A stretch of DNA of 64,000 bases, from the NCBI RefSeq assembly GCF_002188635.1, contig NZ_NINX01000024.1, positions 291,165 through 355,164 on the forward strand, given 5' to 3'. Shown piece by piece: positions 32,849 to 43,823 of the stretch (its first letter is position 1; every line of letters begins with the position of its first letter). Position numbers and translations under genes: made by a program. Under the pieces are notes generated by a model that had not been told where the DNA came from, made no database searches, and saw only the letters and a program-made list of their open reading frames with translations. The DNA is from Pigmentiphaga sp. NML030171. GTDB taxonomy: Bacteria; Pseudomonadota; Gammaproteobacteria; Burkholderiales; Burkholderiaceae_B.

Positions 32849-33580
32849 ATGTCCTCATTCACCGACACCACGCTCGACCGGATGGCGCGCTATCTGCAAC
32901 TGGCATCGCTGTTCCGCAACAAGATCATTACCGGCGACTGGCCGGTGGGCGGCCGCATCCCGAACGTGGCGGACCTGGCCGTGGACTTCGAAGTGGCGCG
33001 CGGCACCATACGCGAGGCGCTGGGCGTGCTGGAGGACGAAGGGCTGATCGAGCGCTTCCGCGCGAAGGGCAGCTTCGTTCGCCGGACGCCCAAGGAGCGC
33101 AGCGCGCACCGGCTGGCCATCGACTGGGCCTCGCTGATCTCGGCCCACGAGGGTGCGGACATCGAGGTCCTGGAACAGCGCGAGCTGGACGAACTGCCCG
33201 CCTTCGCGGCGGGCGAAGGCGAACCGGCCGAGCATTACACGATGATGCGCCGGCTGCACGCGCGCGACGGCCACCCCTACCTGGCGGCCCGCTTCATTCT
33301 GGACAGCGAGTTGTTCAGGCAAGGACCGCCTGAGCGCTTCCGGCACGAGGCCACCCTGCCCATCCTGCACGAGATCGCCGGCAAGCGCATCGCGCGGGCC
33401 AACCAGGTCATGACCCTGGGCAGCGCCGACCGCGAGATGGCCGCGCTGCTGGAACTGCCGCTGAACGCGCCGGTGGCGCACGTCGTGCGGCGCGCCATCG
33501 ACACGTCGGGCAAGCTGATCTACGTGGGGGAAGGGATATACCGGGGGGATGCGGTCAGGCTGGAGATCGCGCTGATCTGA
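32849..33580 (+). CDS. GntR-family (HutC/UTRA) transcriptional regulator
   Basis: A 243-residue regulator. The N-terminal winged HTH (residues about 15-80) shows IITGDWPVGGRIPNVADLA and ARGTIREALGVLEDEGLIER; the rest is a UTRA-type ligand domain with YLAARFILDSELF and APVAHVVRRAIDTSGKLIYV. The ATG at 32849 is chosen because the HTH starts soon after; longer in-frame starts would add a low-complexity leader. Last gene of the catabolic cluster and its probable repressor, acting at the AT-rich palindrome near 25290. Confidence 0.88.
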   Translation: MSSFTDTTLDRMARYLQLASLFRNKIITGDWPVGGRIPNVADLAVDFEVARGTIREALGVLEDEGLIERFRAKGSFVRRTPKERSAHRLAIDWASLISAHEGADIEVLEQRELDELPAFAAGEGEPAEHYTMMRRLHARDGHPYLAARFILDSELFRQGPPERFRHEATLPILHEIAGKRIARANQVMTLGSADREMAALLELPLNAPVAHVVRRAIDTSGKLIYVGEGIYRGDAVRLEIALI

Positions 33581-33581
33581 T

Positions 33582-34019
33582 TCAGAGCAGCTTGTCGAGC
33601 ACCGCCATGACGCCCACGGCCACGACCAGCATGGAACCGAGCTTGATGGTCATGCGCTGTTCCAGCAGGCGCAATTCCGAGCGAAATTCCGATCTCAGCT
33701 GACCCTCGGTGCTGATCAACCGGTTTTCCAGCGCGTGGATATCTCCTTTGAGGCTGGTTTCCACCCGCTCGAGATCGGTACGCGCTGCCAGAGAGACCCG
33801 TTCGAGATCGGCTCGCGTAGCGAGAGTGACCTTTTCAAGATCGGCCCGCGTAGCCAGCGTAACCTTTTCAAGATCGGCTCGCGTAGCCAAGGCATCCATG
33901 CCGGTTGTCAGCACCTGCGCCAGGGCCTCGGCCTGCGCATCGGCCACAGGCGCAGCCACGCCTGCCTGCTGCAGGCGTTTGGAATATTGCAAGGTGTCGA
34001 AGGCAAGAGCGGCGGTCAT
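33582..34019 (-). CDS. Coiled-coil membrane-anchored protein, DUF1640/CCDC90-like, with internal repeats
   Basis: A 145-residue protein. After an N-terminal segment (FDTLQYSKRLQQAGVA) it has four 11-residue repeats of the type ATRADLEKVTL (about 45-88), a long coiled coil, and a C-terminal hydrophobic helix (LGSMLVVAVGVMAVLDKLL). This layout matches the DUF1640/CCDC90 group, small proteins anchored by the C-terminus with no settled function. The repeats are tandem 33-base units in the DNA. It converges with the GntR gene (one base between stops) and lies behind the purC terminator, so it is its own transcript. Confidence 0.78.
   Translation of the reverse strand: MTAALAFDTLQYSKRLQQAGVAAPVADAQAEALAQVLTTGMDALATRADLEKVTLATRADLEKVTLATRADLERVSLAARTDLERVETSLKGDIHALENRLISTEGQLRSEFRSELRLLEQRMTIKLGSMLVVAVGVMAVLDKLL
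33768..33899. repeat. Four tandem 33-base repeats inside the coiled-coil gene
   Basis: Units at 33768, 33801, 33834 and 33867, each of 33 bases and built around AGATCGGCTCGCGTAGC. Units two to four are the most alike; the first is more diverged. Each unit codes one 11-residue step of the coiled coil, so gain or loss of units keeps the frame. Confidence 0.85.
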
Positions 34020-34049
34020 GGAAATATTCTATGCCATACGGTCGCGCTG

Positions 34050-34082
34050 AAAAACAACGGGCAGGATGTTTCCATCCTGCCC
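34050..34082 (-). terminator. Rho-independent terminator of the tkt...purC transcript
   Basis: On the minus strand GGGCAGGATG and CATCCTGCCC form a perfect 10-bp stem with a GAAA loop, followed by GTTGTTTTT. It starts 31 bases after the purC stop and ends the leftward run of genes before the coiled-coil gene. Confidence 0.92.
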
Positions 34083-34112
34083 GCCGTCATCCTGCCTGGC
34101 ACAAGCGCGCGA

Positions 34113-34997
34113 TCAAACCCCGACCAGCCGGACCCGCGCCTCGCGGTACTTGTCCGACGTGCGCTCCAGCACGTTCTGCGGCAGCCTCGGCGCGGGAGCG
34201 GTCTTGTCCCAGGGCTGGGTTTCCAGCCAGTCGCGCACGAACTGCTTGTCGAACGACGGCGGGCTGCTGCCCGGCACGTAGGAATCGGCCGGCCAGAAGC
34301 GCGACGAATCGGGCGTCAGCACCTCGTCCATCAAATGCAGCACGCCGTTCTCGTCCAGGCCGTATTCGAACTTGGTATCGGCGATGATGATGCCGCGCTG
34401 GGCGGCATATTCGGACGCCAACTGGTAGATGCGCAGCGAGACTTCGCGGATCTGCTCGGCCAGTTGCGGGCCGACTTCCCTGACCACGTGCTCGAAGCTG
34501 ACGTTCTCGTCGTGCGAGCCCAGTTCCGCCTTGGCCGCCGGCGTGAAGATGGGCGCGGGCAGCTTCTGCGCCTGCACCAGGCCTTCCGGCAGCTTGATGC
34601 CGCACACGCCGCCGGTGTCCTGGTAGTCCTTCCAGCCCGAGCCGATCAGGTAGCCGCGCACCACCGCTTCCACCAGCACCGGCTTGAGCCGCTTGACCAC
34701 CACCGCCCGGCCCGCGACCTGGTCGCGTTCGTCGGCGGCGACGACGCTCTCGGGCTCGACGCCGGTTAGGTGGTTGGGGATGATGTTGCCGAGCCGGCCC
34801 AGCCAGAAGTTGGTGAGCGAGTTCAGCACCTCGCCCTTGCCCGGGATCGGATCGTCCAGGATGACGTCGAAGGCGGACAGGCGGTCGGTGGTGACGATCA
34901 GGAGCTTGTCGTCGCCGACGGCATACATGTCGCGCACTTTGCCTCGCGCCAGCAGCGGCAGGGAACGGATGGTGGACTGGTAGAGCGGTGCGGACAT
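34113..34997 (-). CDS. purC: Phosphoribosylaminoimidazole-succinocarboxamide synthase (SAICAR synthetase)
   Basis: A 294-residue purine-synthesis enzyme that joins CAIR and aspartate with ATP. Landmarks are [20 protein letters not shown] at the N-terminus, [35 protein letters not shown] and [12 protein letters not shown]. It lies 28 bases downstream of fba on the same strand and is followed by a strong terminator. The upstream partners PurK and PurE are encoded at 19-21 kb on another transcript. Confidence 0.97.
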   Translation of the reverse strand: MSAPLYQSTIRSLPLLARGKVRDMYAVGDDKLLIVTTDRLSAFDVILDDPIPGKGEVLNSLTNFWLGRLGNIIPNHLTGVEPESVVAADERDQVAGRAVVVKRLKPVLVEAVVRGYLIGSGWKDYQDTGGVCGIKLPEGLVQAQKLPAPIFTPAAKAELGSHDENVSFEHVVREVGPQLAEQIREVSLRIYQLASEYAAQRGIIIADTKFEYGLDENGVLHLMDEVLTPDSSRFWPADSYVPGSSPPSFDKQFVRDWLETQPWDKTAPAPRLPQNVLERTSDKYREARVRLVGV

Positions 34998-35025
34998 GAT
35001 GCGGCCTGCTTCGACGGTTGAGGGC

Positions 35026-36090
35026 TTACTTGACGATCTGGGCCAGCTTGCCGGAGGCGTAGTCGGCGGCGATCTGCGACAGCGGAATCGCCTTGATCTT
35101 GCTGGCGTTGCCGGCGGTACCGAACTGGGTGTAGCGCTCGACGCAGATCTTCTTGGCGGCGGCGCGCGCGGGCTTGAGGTACTCGCGCGGGTCGAACTTC
35201 GAGGGGTTTTCGGCCAGGAAGCGGCGGATCGCGCCGGTCATCGCCAGGCGGATGTCGGTGTCGATGTTGATCTTGCGCACGCCGTGCTTGATGGCTTCCT
35301 GGATTTCCTCGACCGGCACGCCGTAGGTTTCCTTCATGTCGCCGCCGAATTCGCGGATCTCGGCCAGCAGGTCCTGCGGCACGCTGGAGCTGCCGTGCAT
35401 CACCAGGTGGGTGGTCGGCAGGCGGCGGTGGATTTCCTTGATGCGTTCGATGGCGAGGATATCGCCGCTGGGCTTGCGCGAGAACTTGTAGGCGCCATGG
35501 CTGGTGCCGATGGCGATGGCCAGCGCGTCGATCTGGGTGCGCTTGGCGAAGTCGGCGGCCTGCTCGGGGTCGGTCAGCAGTTGTTCGCGGGTCATCGTGC
35601 CTTCGGCGCCATGACCGTCTTCCTTGTCGCCCTTCATGGTTTCGAGCGAGCCCAGGCAGCCCAGTTCGCCTTCGACCGAGATGCCCTGCACGTGGGCCAT
35701 CTTCACGACCTGGGTGGTGACGTCGACGTTGTAGTCGTAATCGGCGATGGTCTTGCCGTCGGCCATCAGCGAGCCGTCCATCATCACGCTGGAGAAGCCC
35801 ATCGCGATGGCGCCCTTGCAGACGTCGGGCGACTGGCCGTGGTCCTGGTGCATGACGACGGGAATGTGGGGATAGGACTCGACCGCCGCGGCGATCAGGG
35901 CCTTCAGGAAGCCTTCGCCGGCATACTTGCGGGCGCCGGCCGAGGCCTGCATGATGACCGGGCTGTTGGTCTCGTCGGCGGCTTCCATGATGGCCTGGAC
36001 CTGCTCCAGGTTGTTGACGTTGAACGCCGGGATGCCGTAGCCGTTTTCTGCCGCATGGTCGAGCAGTTGACGCATGGAAACGAGTGCCAT
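35026..36090 (-). CDS. fba: Class II fructose-1,6-bisphosphate aldolase
   Basis: A 354-residue zinc-dependent aldolase that joins or splits fructose 1,6-bisphosphate, glyceraldehyde 3-phosphate and dihydroxyacetone phosphate. The zinc/active-site segment [13 protein letters not shown] is at about residues 78-90, with GTSHGAYKF and [12 protein letters not shown] later. The latter pattern is of the Rhodobacter/Calvin-type (CbbA-like) class II aldolases. It lies 34 bases after pyk and 28 before purC, in the central-carbon gene run. Confidence 0.96.
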   Translation of the reverse strand: MALVSMRQLLDHAAENGYGIPAFNVNNLEQVQAIMEAADETNSPVIMQASAGARKYAGEGFLKALIAAAVESYPHIPVVMHQDHGQSPDVCKGAIAMGFSSVMMDGSLMADGKTIADYDYNVDVTTQVVKMAHVQGISVEGELGCLGSLETMKGDKEDGHGAEGTMTREQLLTDPEQAADFAKRTQIDALAIAIGTSHGAYKFSRKPSGDILAIERIKEIHRRLPTTHLVMHGSSSVPQDLLAEIREFGGDMKETYGVPVEEIQEAIKHGVRKINIDTDIRLAMTGAIRRFLAENPSKFDPREYLKPARAAAKKICVERYTQFGTAGNASKIKAIPLSQIAADYASGKLAQIVK

Positions 36091-36124
36091 TGTGAACTCC
36101 TGATTGAAAGTTGTAATGCCGCGC

Positions 36125-37573
36125 TCAACCGTGTTGGCCGACGCGCACGATTTTTAGAGTATTGGTTCCGCCCGGCGAACCCATCGGTTCGCCCACAGTG
36201 AAGACGACCAGGTCTCCCGGCCCCGCCACGCCCTTTTCCACCAGCAGTTTCTCGGCCGCCAGCAGCGATGCGTCGCGATCGCCGGATTCTTCCAGCTGCA
36301 ACGTCCGCACGTTGCGGTACAGCGCTACTTTACGCTGCGTCGCCACGCGCGGGGTCAATGCGTAAATGGGTGTTGCACTATCGTGCCGGCTCATCCACAA
36401 GGTGGTCGCACCCGAATGCGTCAACGCGCAGATCGCCTTGCAGCGCATGTGATGCGCGGTGAACAGCGCGGCGTAGGCGATGGACTGGTCCACGCGATGG
36501 AAGGTCTGGTCCAGGAAATCCTTGTCCAGCTCGAAATGCTGGGACTTCTCGGCTTCCAGGCAGATGGAGGCCATGGCTTCGATGGTCTCGACCGGGTAGC
36601 GCCCGACCGCGGTCTCGGCGGACAGCATCACCGCATCGGTACCGTCGAGCACCGCGTTGGCCACGTCCGACACTTCGGCGCGCGTGGGCATGGCGTTGAC
36701 GATCATGGATTCCATCATCTGCGTGGCCGTGATGACGGTACGGTTGCGCGAACGCGCCATCCGGATCATGCGTTTCTGCAGCGCGGGCACGGCGGCCGCG
36801 CCGACCTCCACCGCCAGGTCGCCGCGCGCCACCATGATGCCGTCCGAGGCGTCGATGATTTCCTCGAGCACGGCGATGGCCTCGGCCCGCTCGATCTTGG
36901 CGATGAGCTGGGGCCGCGCGCCGGTGGGGGCGCCGGCGATGGCCACCAGCTGGCGTGCCATCTCCATGTCGGTGCGGTTCTTGGGGAAGCTGATGGCGAT
37001 GTAGTCCACGCCCATCTGCACCGCGGACCGGAGGTCTTCCATGTCCTTGCCGGTCAGCGCAGGCGCGGTCAGGCCCCCGCCCTGGCGGTTGATGCCCTTG
37101 TTGTTCGAGAGCTCGCCCCCGACCAGCACCTCGGTGTGGATCTCGGTGCCTGCGACGCGGATCACCAGCAGGCGGATCAGGCCGTCGTTCAGGAGCAGGA
37201 TGTCGCCCGACCGCACGTCGCGCGGCAGGTCGGGATAGTCCAGGCCCACCTTGCCCTGGTCGCCCAGTTCGCAGGCGGCATCGAGGATGAAGGGCTGGCC
37301 CGGCTCGAGCTGGACCTTGCCGTCGGCGAATTTGCCGACGCGTATCTTGGGCCCCTGCAGGTCGGCCATGATCGCGACCTCGCGATCACAGGTCAGCGCG
37401 GCGGCGCGCACCAGGCCGGCGCGCGCCGCGTGGTCTTCCGCGGTGCCATGCGAGAAATTGAGCCGTACTACATCGACGCCGGCACGGATCATCCGCGCCA
37501 GCGTGTCGGCCGAGCTGGAAGCCGGCCCGAGTGTAGCCACGATCTTCGTGGCACGAGCGGAAGGTGCGTCCAC
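36125..37573 (-). CDS. pyk: Pyruvate kinase
   Basis: A 482-residue kinase making pyruvate and ATP from phosphoenolpyruvate. The chosen start is GTG at 37573, four bases after the pgk stop; the next residues, [19 protein letters not shown], are the standard N-terminus. A longer reading would overlap pgk by over 200 bases. Conserved parts: [23 protein letters not shown], the IERAEAI segment carrying the catalytic lysine region, [12 protein letters not shown] and the ADP-binding TATQMMESM. It is translationally linked to pgk. Confidence 0.95.
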   Translation of the reverse strand: MDAPSARATKIVATLGPASSSADTLARMIRAGVDVVRLNFSHGTAEDHAARAGLVRAAALTCDREVAIMADLQGPKIRVGKFADGKVQLEPGQPFILDAACELGDQGKVGLDYPDLPRDVRSGDILLLNDGLIRLLVIRVAGTEIHTEVLVGGELSNNKGINRQGGGLTAPALTGKDMEDLRSAVQMGVDYIAISFPKNRTDMEMARQLVAIAGAPTGARPQLIAKIERAEAIAVLEEIIDASDGIMVARGDLAVEVGAAAVPALQKRMIRMARSRNRTVITATQMMESMIVNAMPTRAEVSDVANAVLDGTDAVMLSAETAVGRYPVETIEAMASICLEAEKSQHFELDKDFLDQTFHRVDQSIAYAALFTAHHMRCKAICALTHSGATTLWMSRHDSATPIYALTPRVATQRKVALYRNVRTLQLEESGDRDASLLAAEKLLVEKGVAGPGDLVVFTVGEPMGSPGGTNTLKIVRVGQHG

Positions 37574-37577
37574 AGGG

Positions 37578-38780
37578 TCAGGCGCCTTGAGCGGCGCGCT
37601 CCTCCAAGATGGCGACCGCGGGCAGCGACTTGCCTTCCAGGAACTCGAGGAAGGCACCGCCACCGGTCGAGATGTAGCCAACCTGGTCCGCGATGCCGTA
37701 CTTGGCGATCGCGGCCAGCGTGTCGCCCCCGCCGGCGATCGAGAACGCCGGCGAGGCCGCGATGGCGCGGGCCAGCGTTTCGGTGCCATGCGAGAAGGCG
37801 TCGAACTCGAACACCCCCACCGGGCCGTTCCAGACGATGGTGCCGGCGACCTTGAGCAGCTGCGCCAGGCGTTCGGACGTGACGGGACCGATGTCCAGGA
37901 TCAGGTCGTCGGCCGCGACGGCATCGGCGGACTTGGTCTGGGCCGGCGCATCGGCGGCGAAGGTCTTGGCGCACACCACGTCGGTCGGGATGGGCACGGC
38001 GGCGCCGCGCTTCTCCATGATCTCGATGATGGCCCTGGCCTCGTTCACCAGATCCGGCTCGGCCAGCGACTTGCCGATGGGCAGGCCCTTGGCCAGCATG
38101 AAGGTGTTGGCGATGCCGCCCCCCACGATGAGCTGGTCGACCTTGTCGGCCAGGCTCTTGAGGATGGTCAGCTTGGTCGAGACCTTGGAACCGGCCACGA
38201 TGGCCACCAGCGGCCGCTTGGGCGCGCTCAGCGCGCGGCCCAGGGCGTCCAGCTCGGCCGCCAGCAGCGGGCCGGCGCAGGCCACGGGGGCGTAGCGCGC
38301 GATGCCGTGCGTGGTGGCTTCCGCGCGGTGCGCGGTGCCGAAGGCGTCGTTGGCGTAGACGTCGCACAGCGCGGCCATCTTGCGCGCCAGCGCCTCGTCG
38401 TCTTTTTTCTCGCCCTTGTTGACGCGGCAGTTCTCGAGCAGCACGACTTCACCGGGCGCGACGGACACGCCGTCGACCCAGTCGGCCACGAGCCGCACGG
38501 GCTTGCCCAGCAGCTCGGACAGGCGCTTGGCCACCACCGCCAGCGAATCGGCGGGGGTCAGGGTGCCTTCGGTGGGACGGCCCAGGTGCGACGTCACCAT
38601 GACCGCCGCGCCGGCGTCCAGCGCCAGGCGGATGCCCGGCACCGACGCGCGGATGCGCGTGTCCTCGGTGATGTTGCCCTGGTCGTCCTGGGGCACGTTC
38701 AGATCGGCGCGGATGAACACCCGCTTGCCGTCCAGTTTTCCCTTGGCCGCCAGATCGGCCAGCGTGATGACCTTGCTCAT
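37578..38780 (-). CDS. pgk: Phosphoglycerate kinase
   Basis: A 400-residue enzyme catalysing the reversible transfer of phosphate between 1,3-bisphosphoglycerate and ADP. Landmarks are [15 protein letters not shown] (residues about 18-32), [10 protein letters not shown], the hinge region [12 protein letters not shown] and the nucleotide loop [13 protein letters not shown]. The start lies four bases after the gap stop, which implies coupled translation in the tkt-gap-pgk-pyk run. Confidence 0.97.
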   Translation of the reverse strand: MSKVITLADLAAKGKLDGKRVFIRADLNVPQDDQGNITEDTRIRASVPGIRLALDAGAAVMVTSHLGRPTEGTLTPADSLAVVAKRLSELLGKPVRLVADWVDGVSVAPGEVVLLENCRVNKGEKKDDEALARKMAALCDVYANDAFGTAHRAEATTHGIARYAPVACAGPLLAAELDALGRALSAPKRPLVAIVAGSKVSTKLTILKSLADKVDQLIVGGGIANTFMLAKGLPIGKSLAEPDLVNEARAIIEIMEKRGAAVPIPTDVVCAKTFAADAPAQTKSADAVAADDLILDIGPVTSERLAQLLKVAGTIVWNGPVGVFEFDAFSHGTETLARAIAASPAFSIAGGGDTLAAIAKYGIADQVGYISTGGGAFLEFLEGKSLPAVAILEERAAQGA

Positions 38781-38784
38781 GGAC

Positions 38785-39852
<1,068 letters not shown>

Positions 39853-41901
39853 TCAGCCCACCAGTTTCCGGACGGCTTCGACGACCCGTTCGGTGGTAAA
39901 TCCGAAATGCTTGAACAATACGCCGGCCGGCGCGGATTCGCCGTAGGTGTCGATCCCCACGACCTCGCCGTCCAGTCCCACATACTTGCGCCAGTAGTCG
40001 GTGACTCCGGCCTCGACCGCCACGCGCGGCAGGCTGCGCGGCAGCACGTGCTGGCGCCAGGCCTCGTCCTGCCTGTCGAAGACCTGCGTGCACGGCATGG
40101 ACACCACGCGCACGAAGATCTCGTCCTTGGCCAGCGCCTCTTGCGCGGCCAGCGCCAGCGCGACTTCCGAGCCGGTGGCGATGATCACGGCGCGCGGGTT
40201 GAGCGCGTCGCGCAGCACGTAGCCGCCGCGCGAGATGTTGGCGATGGTGGCCTGGTCGCGCTCGACGAAAGGCAGGTTCTGGCGGGACAGCAGCAGCGCC
40301 GTCGGACCACCCGCATGCACGTCCATGCCGATGCTGGCCGGCCGCTCGACCGCCGCGCCCCAGGCCACCGCGGTCTCGGTGGTGTCGCAGGGACGCCAGA
40401 CCGCCAGGTTGGGAATCAGGCGCAGGCTGGCCGCATGCTCGATGGACTGGTGGGTGGGGCCGTCCTCGCCCAGGCCGATGGAGTCGTGCGTGAACACGTG
40501 CACCACGCGCTGTTTCATCAGCGCCGCCATGCGCAGGGCATTGCGGGAATAGTCGGAGAAGGTCAGGAAGGTGCCGCCGAACGGCAGGTAGCCGCCGTGC
40601 AGCGCGATGCCGTTCATGATGGCGGCCATGCCGAACTCGCGCACGCCGTAGTTGATGTGGCGGCCGAACTCGATGCCGTCCTTGCCGGCGCGCACCGGCG
40701 CCACGCCCTTCCAGTCGGTGTAGTTGGAACCGGTCAGGTCGGCCGAGCCGCCCAGCAGCTCGGGCAGCATGCCGGCCAGCGCCGTGATGGCGAACTGCGA
40801 TGCCTTGCGGGTGGCGACGGTTTCCTGCTTCTGGTTGGTCTCGGCCAGGAACCGGGCGAATTGCTCGGCGAACTCGGCCGGCAGGTCGCCGCGCATGCGG
40901 CGCTCGAACTCGGCGGCCTGCCCGGGGAACTGGGCGGCGTATTTGGCGAACAGCTCGTTCCAGGCACCTTCGGCCTGCGCGCCCTTGGCCTTGCCGTCCC
41001 AGAACGCATAGACCTCGGCCGGGATCTCGAAGGGCGCGTAGGGCCAGCCGATGGCTTCGCGGGTGGCGGCGATTTCCTTGTCGCCCAGCGGCGCGCCGTG
41101 GACCTTGTCGGTACCGGCCATGGTGGGCGCGCCCTTGCCGATGACGGTGCGGCACTCGATCAGCGTCGGGCCGCCGTGCTTGCCGGCCTGGGCCTTGGCC
41201 TGGGCGATGGCGGCCTCGACGGCCTTGGCATCGTGGCCGTCGACGTTGCGGATCACGTTCCAGCCATAGGCCTCGAAACGCTTGGCGGTATCGTCGGCGA
41301 ACCAGTACTTGATCTCGCCATCGATGGAGATGCCGTTCGAGTCGTACAGCACGACCAGCTTGGACAGCTTGAGCGTGCCGGCCAGCGAGGCGACTTCGTG
41401 CGAGATGCCTTCCATCAGGCAGCCGTCACCGACGAAGGCATAGGTGAAGTGGTCGACGATGGGCAGGCCCGGACGGTTGAACTCGGCCGCCAGCAGCGCT
41501 TCGGCCAGCGCCATGCCCACGGCGTTGGAGATGCCCTGCCCCAGCGGACCGGTGGTGGTCTCGACTCCCGGGGTGATGCCGACCTCGGGGTGGCCCGGGG
41601 TCTTCGAATGCATCTGGCGGAAATTGCGCAGTTCCTCGATGGGCAGGTCGTAGCCCGTGAGGTGCAGCAGCGAATAGATCAGCATCGAGCCGTGGCCGTT
41701 GGACAGCACGAAGCGATCGCGGTCCGCCCAGGCGGGATTGGCCGGATTGTGGCGCAGGTGTCCATGCCAGAGCGCGAGGGCGATTTCCGCCATGCCCATC
41801 GGCGCCCCGGGGTGGCCGGAGTTGGCCTTCTGGACGGCATCCATGGACAGCGCACGGATGGCATCCGCCATATTGAGTTGAGAGGCGGCTTGATTGCTCA
41901 T
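39853..41901 (-). CDS. tkt: Transketolase
   Basis: A 682-residue thiamine-diphosphate enzyme of the pentose phosphate pathway. The N-terminal domain shows [20 protein letters not shown] (residues about 29-48) and the cofactor motif [20 protein letters not shown]; the middle domain has [17 protein letters not shown], the transketolase signature. First gene of the leftward run tkt-gap-pgk-pyk-fba-purC. It is divergent from rsmE with about 120 bases between the starts. Confidence 0.97.
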   Translation of the reverse strand: MSNQAASQLNMADAIRALSMDAVQKANSGHPGAPMGMAEIALALWHGHLRHNPANPAWADRDRFVLSNGHGSMLIYSLLHLTGYDLPIEELRNFRQMHSKTPGHPEVGITPGVETTTGPLGQGISNAVGMALAEALLAAEFNRPGLPIVDHFTYAFVGDGCLMEGISHEVASLAGTLKLSKLVVLYDSNGISIDGEIKYWFADDTAKRFEAYGWNVIRNVDGHDAKAVEAAIAQAKAQAGKHGGPTLIECRTVIGKGAPTMAGTDKVHGAPLGDKEIAATREAIGWPYAPFEIPAEVYAFWDGKAKGAQAEGAWNELFAKYAAQFPGQAAEFERRMRGDLPAEFAEQFARFLAETNQKQETVATRKASQFAITALAGMLPELLGGSADLTGSNYTDWKGVAPVRAGKDGIEFGRHINYGVREFGMAAIMNGIALHGGYLPFGGTFLTFSDYSRNALRMAALMKQRVVHVFTHDSIGLGEDGPTHQSIEHAASLRLIPNLAVWRPCDTTETAVAWGAAVERPASIGMDVHAGGPTALLLSRQNLPFVERDQATIANISRGGYVLRDALNPRAVIIATGSEVALALAAQEALAKDEIFVRVVSMPCTQVFDRQDEAWRQHVLPRSLPRVAVEAGVTDYWRKYVGLDGEVVGIDTYGESAPAGVLFKHFGFTTERVVEAVRKLVG

Positions 41902-42023
41902 GAAGACACTCGTTCCGGCGGGAAAACCCGCTGCTACAAAGCTTTCGAGTTTAACATTCGTACAAGTCCCCCGCCCTTTCGGGGGCCAGGATGCTTGTCA
42001 AAAGTTACATCGCTCTTCCATCC

Positions 42024-42767
42024 ATGCCCTTGCCCCGCTTCCACGTCGATCTTCCCCTGCAAGCCGGCGCCCGGCTCGCCCTGCCCGTGCCCATCGCCCA
42101 CCATGCCCTGCGCGTGCTACGCCTGCGCGACGGCGACGAGATCGTCCTGTTCGACGGCCGGGGCGGCCAGTACCCCGCCCGGCTGGAAGTGGACGGCCGG
42201 ACGGCGATGGCCCAATTGGGCCAGCACGATCCGCGCGAGGCCGAGCTGCCGGGCCGCATCGTGCTGGCGCAGGCCATCCCGTCGGGCGACAAGATGGACT
42301 GGGTGGTGGAAAAGGCGGTGGAAGTCGGCGCGCATGCCATCCAGCCCCTGGCGGCCGCCCGCAGCATCCTCAAGCTGTCCGGCGAACGCCTGGAGAAGCG
42401 GGTGCAGCACTGGCAGCGGGTGGCGATTGCCGCCTGCGAGCAGTGCGGCCGCAACCGCGTCCCCACCGTGGCCGCGCCGCTGACGCCCGAGCAATGGCTC
42501 TCGCGCCCCGCGCCCGACGGCACCCGGCGGGTGTTCTGCGACCCCGACGCAGAAGTCCGGCTCACCGAATGGCTGGGCGGCCTGCCCTCCCCCCCGGCCG
42601 ACCTGGAACTGCTGGTCGGCCCGGAAGGCGGCTGGTCGCCCGAGGAATACGCGCTGGCCACCCGCCACGGCGTGCGCGCCGTCCGCTTCGGCGACCGCAT
42701 CCTGCGCACCGAGACAGCCGGCACCGCGCTGATCTCGGCCCTGTCCGCCAAGCTGGACTGGATCTGA
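42024..42767 (+). CDS. rsmE: 16S rRNA (uracil1498-N3)-methyltransferase
   Basis: A 247-residue SPOUT-fold methyltransferase that modifies U1498 of 16S rRNA. It has an N-terminal PUA-like domain (PRFHVDLPLQAGARL, then HHALRVLRLRDGDEIVLFDG) and the C-terminal knot with LLVGPEGGWSPEE and FGDRILRTETAGTALISAL. The ATG at 42024 gives the usual length; an in-frame ATG 11 codons upstream is possible. The stop codon lies inside a hairpin shared with the convergent sodC gene. Confidence 0.94.
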   Translation: MPLPRFHVDLPLQAGARLALPVPIAHHALRVLRLRDGDEIVLFDGRGGQYPARLEVDGRTAMAQLGQHDPREAELPGRIVLAQAIPSGDKMDWVVEKAVEVGAHAIQPLAAARSILKLSGERLEKRVQHWQRVAIAACEQCGRNRVPTVAAPLTPEQWLSRPAPDGTRRVFCDPDAEVRLTEWLGGLPSPPADLELLVGPEGGWSPEEYALATRHGVRAVRFGDRILRTETAGTALISALSAKLDWI

Positions 42768-42789
42768 CGGGGGCGAGCCCCGTCAGATC
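42761..42789. terminator. Bidirectional hairpin containing both stop codons of rsmE and sodC
   Basis: GATCTGACGGGG (42761-42772) pairs perfectly with CCCCGTCAGATC (42778-42789) around GCGAG. The rsmE stop (42765-42767) lies in one arm and the sodC stop (minus strand, 42783-42785) in the other. There is no T-run, so termination may need help, but the stem is very stable from both directions. Confidence 0.75.
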
Positions 42790-43310
42790 ACGCCGCAAGC
42801 CATGCGGGCACCGCCGCCGCCCAGCGGCATGGGGTGGTCCGCATGGTTGTCGCCGCCCTGGTGCACCATCAACGCGTGGCCCTGCACCTCCGACAGCTTC
42901 TTCAGCTTGGGTGCCAGCACCGGATAGTCCGCCTTGCCGTTGGCATCCACGTACAGCGCCGGCAGGTCGCCCAGGTGGCCGCCATCGTCCCAGGGTTCGC
43001 CGTGCTTGCCGGTTTTCTTCGGATCGTAGTGGCCGCCCGCCGCCAGCGCGGCCACCGGCTTGCCGTCCTGCTGGCCGGGGTCGCAACTGGGATTCTGGTG
43101 GACGTGGAAGCCGTGCAGGCCCGGCGCGAGACCGGTCAGCGCCGGCGTGAACACCAGGCCGTAGGGCGTTTCCTTGACCGTGACCTTGCCGATGTCCTGC
43201 CCCTTGCCCTGGGCGTCCACGGTGGTCATCGGAATGGAAAGGTCGGCCAGGGCCGGCGCGCAGAGCGTGGACGTTCCCAGGAACAGCATTGCCGCAATGT
43301 GGCGTTTCAT
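42783..43310 (-). CDS. sodC: Periplasmic Cu,Zn superoxide dismutase
   Basis: A 175-residue enzyme that dismutates superoxide in the periplasm. Residues about 1-22 ([22 protein letters not shown]) form a signal peptide. Metal ligands are in [22 protein letters not shown], and [15 protein letters not shown]; the C-terminal copper ligand and electrostatic loop lie in [16 protein letters not shown]. Two cysteines (PSC and MACGV) form the conserved disulfide. It lies 81 bases downstream of the barstar gene on the same strand and may be read through from it, or have its own promoter. Confidence 0.96.
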   Translation of the reverse strand: MKRHIAAMLFLGTSTLCAPALADLSIPMTTVDAQGKGQDIGKVTVKETPYGLVFTPALTGLAPGLHGFHVHQNPSCDPGQQDGKPVAALAAGGHYDPKKTGKHGEPWDDGGHLGDLPALYVDANGKADYPVLAPKLKKLSEVQGHALMVHQGGDNHADHPMPLGGGGARMACGVI

Positions 43311-43391
43311 GGATCCTCCTTACCTCGTCATGGACAAACGAATGGCGCCACCCCGCATGGGCAAGTCCGGCGGACAGCCGCGCCGCCCAGC

Positions 43392-43820
43392 CTAGGCCGG
43401 CGCAACCGCCCCGTCGGCCTTGTCCAGGACGAAGGTGAAGGCCTTGCCGTTCTCGCGCGCGAACTCGACCACGTCCTCGCCTACCTGGGCGATGGCCGCC
43501 GCGTGCTCGGACAGGCCGGGATCGTCCTGGTGCAGCTGGCGCAGCGCCAGCACCATGCCGGCCGGCTGATCGAGCACCGTGTCGCACAGGCAGTCGTACA
43601 AGGCATCGAGATTGCCGCCGAAATGCTCGGGGAAATCGACCGCGTTGGCGATTGCCCGCAGCACGGCGGACTTGCTCTTGGCCCGCGAACAATCGACCTC
43701 GTAGACGGCCAGCTTCAAGTGCCGCGCGGCCTGGAGCAAGGCCTTCACGTCGAGGTCCGGACCGGCCAGCGCACCGCCGGACTTGAGGCATTCGTTCAGG
43801 TTTCTCGCATTCGAGGACAT
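43392..43820 (-). CDS. Barstar-family ribonuclease inhibitor
   Basis: A 142-residue cytoplasmic protein with a barstar domain (about residues 30-125): VYEVDCSRAKSKSAVLRAIA, then the characteristic FPEHFGGNLDALYDCL, which contains the acidic helix that plugs the RNase active site. An N-terminal extension of about 30 residues precedes it. It starts three bases after the stop of a secreted barnase/RNase Sa-type gene, so it is the cognate inhibitor that protects the producer. Last of the maeB-patatin-RNase-barstar run. Confidence 0.92.
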   Translation of the reverse strand: MSSNARNLNECLKSGGALAGPDLDVKALLQAARHLKLAVYEVDCSRAKSKSAVLRAIANAVDFPEHFGGNLDALYDCLCDTVLDQPAGMVLALRQLHQDDPGLSEHAAAIAQVGEDVVEFARENGKAFTFVLDKADGAVAPA

Positions 43821-43823
43821 GGA

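Noticed and set aside
33768..33899. CRISPR-like spacing of 33-base repeats
   Set aside because: The units are directly adjacent without spacers and encode a coiled coil in frame; no cas genes are present.
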